The notes under the pieces: generated by a model
Databases searched by the model: none
Told to the model about the DNA's origin: nothing
What the model saw: the letters and a program-made list of their open reading frames with translations, nothing else
Program-made: the position numbers and the translations under genes
Shown here: piece after piece, positions 26,101 to 38,100 of the stretch
Layout: each line of letters begins with the position of its first letter
Position numbering within the stretch: the first letter of the stretch is position 1
NCBI GenBank assembly: GCA_037389465.1
Contig: JAZARR010000077.1
Coordinates: 372,001 to 436,000, forward strand
From: Baylisascaris procyonis
Lineage: Eukaryota > Nematoda > Chromadorea > Rhabditida > Ascarididae
Reading direction: 5' to 3'
DNA: 64,000 nt

Positions 26101-29100
26101 AAACAGTCATTATGAACATTGGAAAGTCATTCCGCTTCTAGTAGTGTTATCAGCTTGCATGTTAACTAATACGAAATGCATTCCATTAAATAATGCCCAT
26201 CAATTTCCGATACTTTTATCGGTCATTAACGGCATGCTCATTAATTGCACATAGAACAAACTTTTGCTCAGCATAGTGTTACATTTTATAAAGTGTCGTA
26301 TTGCATGAGCATGCTACACTGCAGATATGCACTTTTTCTTGCGCAAATAATCAGCAATTTCGAATTTAATCATTTTTCTGCATTTCTGTCTGTACCTGTT
26401 GCCTTTCCTTATTTGTTATGATTTCCTACTAGCAATAAGCTCGAAATATATTCTTTTCGGAATGACTGCAAAGACAGTTCAGAAAACGGCTTTCGTTCAT
26501 AACAAAAGTTTCATCCTTCCTAGTCTTCGATAGGCGCATTCAGATTGAAGGAAAGGTCGAATCGGACAGCATAAATCGTGAAGAATGTTCGATCAGCTCA
26601 GGTGATCGTCATGACGAAAAGAACCTAACTCAGTCGGACATATTCGGAGTTGGTGGTGAATTCACAACAAGTACGCCGAAGGTGGCCACTGACAGCGGAA
26701 ACGAAAATGTCAGCAACGATCGATCAAAAAAGCAACATGTTAGCTCACTTCTGAAATACCTCAGATTCAAATATATCATTCTGTTGCGCTAACGATTGCA
26801 ACACGAAAGGTGTTTCTGTTGTTACTCAAAATTGGGATTACAATTCACGACGCTGTAGCATCGCTTCAAGAAGGCAACGAGATGGCATCTTCCCGCGTAC
26901 GGATATCTGGCCAAGCTTCAAAAAGCGACGTAGTGCTTCCTTTGGAGAGTGTGGTCGCTCATTCAGATAAACGAAAGCTTTTCATATGACGAGTATTATA
27001 ACAAAAATAGAACTAACTTCATTAACGAAATGACGAAAATATTTGGAGATTTGCAAACGTGGTGGCTTATTCGCAGCATAAAAAGGTGAAAACCTCGAGC
27101 TCATATTGAAGAAAGGAGAGAAAACGAGGTGCGAAAATCGAGAGATTTCGGAGTGTTCAGATGAACCATCCAAACGTTGGCACTTGCTTGCCTTAAGAAG
27201 ATAACATTTGCATTGCATTTCTGTGTTATTTCTCACACACATCGTTTGAATTTTCAGAGTGAAGGCAAAGTCGTTTCTGAGAGTGTAACTCATCAAGCGT
27301 ATTCTGCTAAAAAGTTTGAAAGGATCGGAACGTTAAAGCCGAAAGATTCCGATATTCTCACGGGTGATGGCTCGTTTATAGCACAAACGTCCACTGAAGT
27401 CGAGTTCACACCGAAGAAGGTTGACAGATACAAACCGGCGAAACCTAGAAACTCCGAAATATGGACAGTGAGTCAGCAGGATGTCAATCTATATAACGGC
27501 AAAAATCAATATTGCTCGAGTTTAGGATGCATCAGTCATGCATGATTTTAGTCGGCATTGTTGTTTGTTTGTTTGTTTGTTTGTTTGTTTGTTTGTTTGT
27601 TTTCAAAGCTTTACGAATGAAAGTGTTGTTCGTTTGTAGTGTTTTTAGTGCTATGCAGGCGTGGCATCATTTTCTGATCAGTTTTACTAACTCAGTGTAA
27701 GTCCGTGGTGGTAGTAATTCGTTGGTATTATCGTCGTTGCCTATGCTTTTACGATTCTCAATGAACTCAATTATAAGATGAACTCTGTCCTTTTCTTTCT
27801 TTTCGTTTCTCTCTCTTTCTATCTCTAAGAGAAAAACAATACAAGTAAATATGGTGAATTTTCGCTGGACTGATTATACAATAGGAACGATCGAAACTGA
27901 GATAATTGTACAATAAGAGCAAAAAAAAAAACTATGGAAACTTTTGAATCTTATTCCTTTTATTCACATAGAGCTTTAATATAATGACTATAGTGAGAGT
28001 ATCGTCCTTTAGCAAGAAAGTTCTTTATTCTTACAAAATATAACATTTCATGCACTCACATTGCAAAAAGATACTCGCAAATAGAGTCTTTATTGCAACT
28101 TCTGCTTCCGTTGATTATTTTTTTCTCGTTATTTTCTTTTTTTTTTTACCTTGAATTGGTCCCTCTGTTAAAAGATTTTTTGGTTCCAAAAGACAGATCA
28201 AAGATCACATGTCTTTTCTTTTGAGTGAACTTAAGTGCGAACAGCGGAAACAAATGAAGTTGTCCAAAGCCGTGAAGAGTGGCTAAATGGAGTTTAGAAA
28301 AGCCTTTCTTCACAATCGCCATATCCTTCTTTTAATCTTCTCTCAATTCTCTCTCTTTTTCCCTCATTTCTGAGTGCTTATCGCCTATTAATCTGTTTTC
28401 CTTCACTCACGATCGCCGTTTCTCGAAACGGTTACCTATTTGAATTATGATGTTCTGCTAAATTTCTTCTCATTTAATGCCTTTGAAAATGCCTCATTAT
28501 TCCCTCCAGAAATAAGCACCGAGTTGATGAAGTCATTGAAAGATTTACAGAACGAAGGCAAAATGGCCTCTGAAACTGTCAGTCATCGGGAATATTCGAG
28601 AAAAAGAGGTGAACGCTATAAAACATCAAAACCAACGGACTCAAATATTCTTAGAGGTGATGGCAGCTTCACTGCTGAAACTGTTAAAGATGCCGAGTTT
28701 AAGCCGAAAAGAGGTGAACATTACGATGCCGTTAAGCAAGGAAGTTCAGACATATGGAAGGTTCGTTTGCCTCCTATTTTATTTCCATAGGCTTTGTCTG
28801 AAGCATTCTCCGCCATATAGCTTTTCAGTCATGTCCATCGCAAATTGCAATATTTTCTTAACTATGTAGATCATTTTGTTTTTCAGTAGCAGTATGACCG
28901 CATTAGTTTGCATTTATTGTAAATCACGTTTAGGTGACCATTTAACACCAGCCTTCAGATTGGAGAGATTACAATAAAGCGGTCATAAGTACTGTGATGT
29001 GAGTAGCAGAAATTACAAGATTATAACCATTTTTATGAATCGCAGGTTACAGAAACATCGCAAAACAAATTGACGGAAAAGCTAACATTTTCAGTGCATT

Positions 29101-32100
29101 TGATGTCAGTCATCGTCGAAATTGAGAACATCAAAGCTCGTTATTTGCCAGCAATGCAATAGAACGATCTGTGGCGATGCTATCGGTCAAATTTCAGCTT
29201 TGTATGCCGGAAATGGCCACTACCGATTTTGCTGTTTGGTGGACTCTAAATTAAAATCGTCTAAAAGAAGGAAAGAAATTCTAATAATTCTTCCAAGGGA
29301 TGTGCTTATTGAACTTATTGCTATATTCATTCACCTCCTCTCACCTTCGTTTTTGTCCTAGCGATTGATCCAGAAAGCCTCTAGAGGAAACGACTAAAAG
29401 CCTCTAGAAGAAACGATTTTTTATCGCAAGCAATCAGTGTATTCGAAATTTGGCAATACCAAAATATGTGCCATAGAATACTGGTTGTAGAAAGAAGGTG
29501 CAATGGCTTCTGACACCGCTACGCGTCAAGATTATTCTGGAAAGAAAGGGGAACGCTATGAAACTGTAAGACGAGGAAGCGATGACATTTGGAAGGTGGC
29601 TAAATTTAATTTTATGAGTTACATTTCGTTTATGATAGACTTGTGGTAACCAGATGATTTCCTTAGCGTTGCTCTATTATGTTATTTTCACTCACTATTT
29701 CAACTGCCACTTTACTATATTTTCACAAATATGATTTGTTCTGAGAATTGTTCTTGCAATGGGGTTATACGTTTATTGTCATATTCGAATCCTCAACTAA
29801 AAGGTTTCGAAAGTTGCGACGTCATGAATAGTCGATTTCAAGAAGCGATAAAATATGCTAGATGCAATCACAAATTTCCTGTGGTACATCAGACTTTTCT
29901 TCATGATCTCGTTTACTATGCCTGTTTCATTGCATTACGTGCGAAATATCTATTTTTTTTTTTGCACTATTTTATCCTTTAAGAAAAAAATTGAAGCCGT
30001 TTGTTTTGTTAAAGCTTTCCAAATACAAACGGCCACCGTTTTCCTTAAACAGCAATTTTTTCAAGTCCAATTTTCCGCTTACGTATGCCTTTTCTAAACA
30101 AGTGCTTCATATTCTCACAACTCAAGGGGTGTTCACAAATGTTTTTTACGTTGAATTTTTCTGGTCGGATTTCCATCAAATTTCCGAAAGGAAAGGTTTC
30201 CATAGTATTTGGATTGAAGAGGGCACACAACGACAATAAGATATTATAACGGCTTTTGAAATTGGTGCGTGAAAGTGGAGTATACTTTGCACTTAACCAT
30301 AGCAAATATAGTACAGTAGCTAGCAAAACGAGATTTGAAACATCTCCAAATATATTTTTAAGGGCGTGACTATAGATGCTAGTAGAAAATGCGCCATTGT
30401 GTAGGTGATCTACCTTCTACACCAATTTTTTACGTTTATTTTTTATAATGTACTGCATTTTCTGCTTCACGTGTCTGTTTCTTTCAGAGTGAAGCGGCAA
30501 TGGAAACTGGCACCGTAATGCGTCAAGAATATTCCGGCAAAAAAGGTGAACGATACGAAACTAAGAAGCCAAAAGATTCGAACATTCTTCGAGGTGATGG
30601 CAGTTTCGTTGCTCAAACAGATAAGAGCGTTGAGTATACGGCAAAGACCGGGGAGCGGTATGAAGCCGTCAAACAAGGAAGTTCCGAAATTTGGAAGGTT
30701 TGTTCCCATAATTTTCTGTTCTGTACTCATCTTGGTTCACATAGAAGCCATTACACTTACAGTTTGCACTCTATCAGGTTCATCCAGACTGTCCTCACTA
30801 AACGATTAAACTACCAGGCTCCCGGGTTCATTTATCAACTTCGCTCGGCCTTATAGGCACTAAATTTTGCCCATTACAGTGGACAGACTAATTGAGCTCC
30901 CGAAAACATACTAAGCTGTACTCTTGCCGCTTTTCTCGGTTGCTTGAACTACGTCGCTGCTCACATCCTTACTTTCACGTTCAGAGTTATTAATTTGGGG
31001 CATTATCTGTTTTACTTGCATGTTTGTTTCAGAGTGAAGGGGCAATGGAAACCGACACCGTTATGCGTCAGGAATATTCCGGCAAGAAAGGTGAACGGTA
31101 TGAAATTAAAAAGCCAAAAGACTCGAATATTCTTCGAGGTGATGGTAGTTTCGTTGCTCAAACAGACAAGAGCATTGAGTATACGGCAAAGACCGGGGAG
31201 CGGTATGAAGCCGTCAAACAAGGAAGTTCCGATATTTGGAAGGTGCGCACTTATACTGTTCTGTTCAGATACTGCGACTTCTATTTTTATCCCTCTTCTG
31301 TTCCTACGACGACTCGTCAAAATCTCCAAGCTGTTCTACTGTTTTCTTCTAAACTGATGAAATTTACAATGAAGACAAGACGGAAATGAACACGATTTTC
31401 ATTGACAGCAAAACCTGACTCATCGAAGAAATTTCTGTTTAGGGGCAGTGACAAATTCACAGGGAAGCCTTGTGAATCTGCGTGCCGAACCACTGTTCGC
31501 CTTTAATTTCACTTGATTCGAAATACTCTTGCAGAGGGAAGGTGCGATGGACGCAGACACTGTAACACATCAGGAGTATTCGGGAAATAAAGGCGAACGC
31601 TACGACGTTACGATACCAAAGGACTCAGATATCCTCAGAGGAGATGGCTCATTTATTGATGAAACAAGCAAGAACGTTGATTTTACGGCCAAAAAGGGCG
31701 AGCGAGCTGAACCCATCAAGCAGGGAAGCTCTGACATCTGGAAGGTACGATTGAGATTGCCCTAAAAAACTCTTGGAAATCATTCTAATATTTTTGCGAC
31801 TGTTTTCGTAGTTCGCTGTTATGATGGGCTCCCGATTATTTTTTGGCATTGTTTTACTATATAGTGGAGTAAACATGAGAGGCAGAGAGTCACATCGCGA
31901 GAGATGCTGTAGGGTGTCCAACTCAAAAATCTTTCCGAGGCCATCTTGGGTGGGATGAAGCAGGGATGGAGACTAGCAATTTTCAGTGCGCTGGATCAGA
32001 CGTTTGGCGTGTAGGAGAAATCCGCGCAATGATATTAAAGGACTGCCAAACGATAATCTTTATTTTCCGATTGCCGACGCCTTACGTTTGAACATTAACG

Positions 32101-35100
32101 GACGATCAAATTACTTTTGAGAATTCGAGTTGCTCGATCTCTAGCTATTAGGCACGCCCTTGTATTACGAAGAGTGTGTGGACTTTCCATGGCGAGTACA
32201 AGCTTCCTTAGAGCCACGAAGGTGCCTTAACATGGTCTTTTCCTCACCTCACCTGGTGCCAGAGTAAGGAAAAGTCGTTGCAGAGATCGTGCTAATTTCC
32301 GCTAGAATTGTTGCGCATATAATAAGCATTAGGAAGTTTTAGATGGCAGAAGTGTGGAAGAATAAAGGTATCCGAACGGCCAAACAGAGGAGAAAAATAC
32401 TTCTATGGCTGGTGGGAATGTCGATATATATAACGAAATTACAAAACACATTTGCATACATGCCAATATTCTATACTAATACCTTCTCTATCAATCCAAT
32501 CATAGATCCTTTGGCATTTCATCATTACAACTGTTGTTTCTTTCTCCGCTATATTAACATTTATTAAAATCTAGCATATATTTTGAAAAATCAATCCACT
32601 TATGCAGAGATAAAGTAAGAAAAGTTGGATAGATGAGATAACAGTTACGACGCTTCTCACACAGCAGATGTGCGATGCCATTATATGATCATAAAGGATC
32701 TGCATTCATTGAAGGCGCCAAGAACTTTCTCGTCCCCCTCCCCTCTCCCCGTCTTTTATGTCCCAAACACGGGGCCGATGAACAGCGAAACAGTCAGAGT
32801 TTTGCTCGCAATCGGTAGTTTTCAGGAGCCGTTAATTACGGAATTTATTCGCACGTTTGGGTTCAGCGAAAAATCTCAAACGTTCTAGTAAAATCAACAG
32901 ACCGTAGGAAAAGATTGCGACTTTTATGAAGGTGATGCAGTCTACTCAGATATCAAACAGTCATGCAGCTGCCTAGTATTTGTAATGCCACAACAGGAAA
33001 GCCAAACGCGATTGGCTTGCCTTAAGATCAATCTCATGAGAAATGACGCATCTATGAACGATTCCTATACTTAAGAATGATGGAACGATAGTGGCCGAGA
33101 CAGTGACACGTCGAGAATATTCGGGGAAGAAGGGAGAACGATATGAGATTAAGCGACAAGTCAGCGCCGATATTTGGAAGGTATCACGCACTACTTTCAC
33201 TTGTCTGTTGCTCTTTTCGCTAGAGATTTGAGCCATTAAAATTTTCACTGTTTAATCAACATGTTCCATCTTCCGATCTTTGATCAATTGTATTCGAACG
33301 GAAGATAAGGACATTCCCTGACCGGAATTCGATTCATTCCTTACAATGACTAGTTTGAGCCCAGTATTGAATGGGTTTGATTTAAAATTAACCGCGCTGG
33401 CAAAAAACAAATACTTATGATCGAATCAGTGAAAACAAAGAATGCATTATGCCGAGCACTTCATGATTTATTAGCGCTTCATATAATTGGCTGCATTAGC
33501 GGATGAAACCAGAAAATCTAATCTTTTGACACTCCTTCTTGCAAGCTTTTTACTTTGATGAATTGTGAACATAAATATCAACTCACAAAAGTCCTGTCTG
33601 AGAATTGATGCATATTCATAGATTACGCAGAGTCCTGTACATGAGCCGTATGCAGTTGTGATAGGTGAAAAACGTTTTCAGAAGGACGGCAGTATGTCAA
33701 CGGATACAGTAACGCATCAAGAATATTCCGGAAAGAATGGTGAACGTTATGAGACGATCAAGCCAAAAGACTCAAATATCCTCAGAGGCGATGGAAGTTT
33801 TCTAAGCGAAACCGATAAGAGTGCAGAGTATAAACCAAAGAAGGGTGAACGTTATGAAGCCGTTAAACGAGGAAGTAATGATATTTGGAAGGTTGAGTTA
33901 TTCATCCTTTTTTCGACTTATGCATGCTCCTCCAAAACTACTGTATGGTTTAAGTCGATAGTATTTTAATTTATGTTTACGCTGCATAGTGATACTGCTT
34001 GAAGCGTGCCCTGAATAATCAAGGTTTTTTTAAAATCAGCTTTTTAGAGGGAAGGAGCTATGGCATCCGACACCGTTAATCGACAAGAATACTCTGCGAG
34101 GAAAGGAGAACGCATGAAAACGGTGAAACCAAAAGATTCCGACATCCTGAAAGGAGATGGTAGTTTCGTCGCTGAGACTGATAACAGTGTTGAATTCATC
34201 GCGAAGAGAGGTGATCGATATGAAGCGGTGAAGCAAGGCAGTTCGGACATATGGAAGGTTAGTTCACATTGATATTTCCAAGAAACGTGTTATTGTTACT
34301 CTCCATGACCATGAAAGTTCCGTTGTTTAGGAGAGGTTGCTAAAGCCTAACTTTCTATTATGCAAACCAAACAACCAGCTAATTCCGCATTGAATTGTGC
34401 CTTTCAGACTGAAGGTCCTATGTCGGCGGATACTGTTACACATAAAGAGTACACTGGCAGCAAGGGTGAGCGATATGAGATGAGGAAGCCAGAGGATTCT
34501 AATATTCTCAAAGGAGACGGTGGCTTCATTGCTGAGACTGAAAAAGGCGCTGAGTTTACGCCAAAGAGAGGTGAAAGGTACGAGCCGATCAGACAAGGAA
34601 GTGCCGACATCTGGAAGGTAATGTTGTACGCATATTACTCGCAAAAGCGTTGTTCATAAATTCCAAAGAAACGTCTGGCCATCTGGCTTCCTCAGTAATG
34701 AACTTCAAACATTTCCGTATATATGCTTGCGACTTTAGATTTACCAAATTCCATTTGAAAATATGCATCTCTAAGCTTCAGGACAGTTGATCTAATGCAA
34801 TATTTTATTTGCACTTTGTTTTTGATAGAGAAATCGTGATATAGAGTTGCTAGCCAAGAAAATATAGCGAACTCTAGCATTGATCTTTGTTTCCAGAACG
34901 AAGGAGCCATGGAAACCGATACTGTCACTCACCAAGAATATTCTGGCAAAAGAGGTGAGCGTTATGAAGGAAAGAAACCGAAGGACTCTAACATCCTGAA
35001 AGGAGATGGTAGTTTCGTTGCTGAAACTGATAACAGTGTTGAATTCATCGCGAAGAGAGGTGATCGATATGAAGCAGTGAAGCAAGGCAGTTCGGACATA

Positions 35101-38100
35101 TGGAAGGTTAGTTCACATTGATATTTCCAAGAAACGTGTTATTGTTGCTCTCCATGACCATGAAAGTTCCGTTGTTTAGGAGAGGTTGCTAAAGCCTAAC
35201 TTTCTATTATGCAAACCAAACAACCAGCTAATTCCGCATTGAATTGTGCCTTTCAGACTGAAGGTCCTATGTCGGCGGATACTGTTACACATAAAGAGTA
35301 CACTGGCAGCAAGGGTGAGCGATATGAGATGAGGAAGCCAGAGGATTCTAATATTCTCAAAGGAGACGGTGGCTTCATTGCTGAGACTGAAAAAGGCGCT
35401 GAGTTTACGCCAAAGAGAGGTGAAAGGTACGAGCCGATCAGACAAGGAAGTGCCGACATCTGGAAGGTAATATTGTACGCATATTACTCGCAAAAGCGTT
35501 GTTCATAAATTCCAAAGAAACGTCTGGCTATCTGCCTTCCTAAGTAATGAACTTCAAACATTTCCGTATATATGCTTGCGACTTTAGATTTACAAATTCC
35601 ATTTGGTAACATGAGACTGTAAGCTATCATATAGCCTTCAGGAAAGTTGATCTAATGTAATTTTTTTTGTCTTTGATGGAGAAATCGTGATATAGAGTTG
35701 CTAGACAAGAAAATATAGCGAACTCTAGCATTGATCTTTGTTTCCAGAACGAAGGAGCCATGGAAACCGATACTGTCACTCACCAAGAATATTCTGGCGG
35801 AAGAGGTGAGCGTTATGAAGCAAAGAAACCGAAGGACTCTAACATCCTGAAAGGGGATGGTAGTTTCGTTGCTGAAACTGATAGCAGTGTTGAATTCATT
35901 GCGAAGAGAGGTGATCGATATGAAGCGGTGAAGCAAGGCAGTTCGGACATATGGAAGGTTAGTTCACATTGATATTTCCAAGAAACGTGTTATTGTTACT
36001 CTCCATGACCATGAAAGTTCCGTTGTTTAGGAGAGGTTGCTAAAGCCTAACTTTCTATTATGCAAACCAAACAACCAGCTAATTCCGCATTGAATTGTGC
36101 CTTTCAGACTGAAGGTCCTATGTCGGCGGATACTGTTACACATAAAGAGTACACTGGCAGCAAGGGTGAGCGATATGAGATGAGGAAGCCAGAGGATTCT
36201 AATATTCTCAAAGGAGACGGTGGCTTCATTGCTGAGACTGAAAAAGGCGCTGAGTTTACGCCAAAGAGAGGTGAAAGGTATGAGCCGATCAGACAAGGAA
36301 GTGCCGACATCTGGAAGGTAATATTGTACGCATATTACTCGCAAAAACGTTGTTCATAAATTCCAAAGAAACGTCTGGCCATCTGCCTTCCTAAGTAATG
36401 AACTTCAAACATTTCCGTATATATGCTTGCGACTTTAGATTTATCAAATTCCATTTGGTAATATGAGCCTGTGACCTGTCATATGGCCTTAGGACAGTTG
36501 ATCTAATGTAATTTTTTAAATCTTTGATGGAGAAATTGTAATATAGAATTGCTGTCTAAGAAAATATAGCAGGTTCCAGCGTTTATCTTTTTTTTCCAGA
36601 ACGAAGGAGCCATGGAATCCGATACTGTCACCCATCAAGAATATTCCGGAAAAAGAGGTGAGCGTTACGAAGGAAAGAAACCAAAGGATTCGGACATCCT
36701 CAAAGGTGATGGATCCTTTACGGCGGAGACCGACAAGGGTGCTGAATTCACTGTGAAGAAGGGTGAACGATATGAAACTGTAATACGAGGAAGCGATGAT
36801 ATATGGAAGGCATGCACTTTTCTTTTGCAACTCCATGCCATTATTGCATCGCTCGTTATGCTTTGCTGGTCGTTCTTGTTTGGTTCATTGTGTGAAAAAA
36901 AGAAACGGTTTCAAGTTAATCGCATTTTTGCTGTTGAGTGGTATGGATATGTTTTGATTACTTCAGAAAGCGTGTCAGCGGAAATCAAAATAGTTCTCTT
37001 CTTTCTTCTGATAAACCGCATCGTAATGCGCGAATACCGTTTTCACTTCTGCATTTTCGTCTTATTATAAGTTTCTTTTTGAACTAAAAATTTGAACGAT
37101 ACAAAAACAGCTTCGCTGCATATAAAAACTCAGTTGTTTTGCCTAACTTTCCTTACCTATCCAGATGACTCGCCCTTCTCACAAAGCATTCGTCTCTGGC
37201 TGCCGAACTATTCTATAGCGGAAACCGAAGGAGGGAGGAAGGGTGCATACTTTTTTATGAAGGTGATGGGTCACGGTTTTGCACAGCAGGATTTTCCCAT
37301 GCTGCGGATAAATTTCCTCAGTGAACAGCAGGCAGAGGCAAGAAAACTGTTATAATATTTACTGCAGAAGGGCGGCGTCATGGCCTCCAGCACCGTTTCA
37401 CATGAGGAGTATTCTGGCAAAAAGGGCGAGCGTTATGAAGCGAAGAAGCCAAGAGACTCCGACATTCTCAAAGGCAATGGAAGTTTTATCTCGCAGACGC
37501 AGAATCAGATGGAATTTACGCCAAAGAAGGGCGATCGTTATGATGCAGTGAAGCAGGGTAGCGCCGATATTTGGAAGGTGATTGATGAACCTTCCTAATT
37601 TGTTGCATTACTGCGTCAACTTTAGAGTTCATCGGGTGCATCAGTTTTTCTGCAAGGATAGTGTGAGCTCAATTTCCGTTCACTTTACCTAACCACTGCT
37701 TCAATATTCTCCCTCAGTTTTTTACAGTGCAGTACTTTTGCTCACCTGATTCAATTTCAGAAATTGTTTCAAAACAGTGATTTGTATGAGGTGTGCAAAA
37801 ATATTTTTCATGCAGTATTTAGTGCTCCAACCACAATTTCTCATGTGAAAGGTGCTGTAGAAACACTAAGCACTAAAAAGCGCTGGAAGCAATAAAACAT
37901 ACTTCGTAGATTGTTTGCGAATGCGAGGACGAAAATATTGCATGAGGAGGTTTTTGGGTAGTTAAGCTTGCCTCGAGGGCACGTAGAACCTTGAGGGACT
38001 ATGTACGAGTTTCACATCGCGACATCGTTTCAGAAAACAACTATAGCACTTTGTCGGTCTCTCTCAGTATGTAGCTTTCCCTAAAGTGTGCGCTCTGATC

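Noticed and set aside
34327..36344. Repeated minus-strand open frames of 94-106 codons opposite the array exons
   Set aside because: They are the antisense shadow of the conserved repeat exons. They recur because the exons recur, and no independent splice or start signals support them.
36612..37070. A 152-codon frame reading through repeat exon 14 into the intron
   Set aside because: The repeat similarity stops exactly at TGGAAG. The rest is intron-like, so read-through is noted only as possible intron retention at a GC donor.
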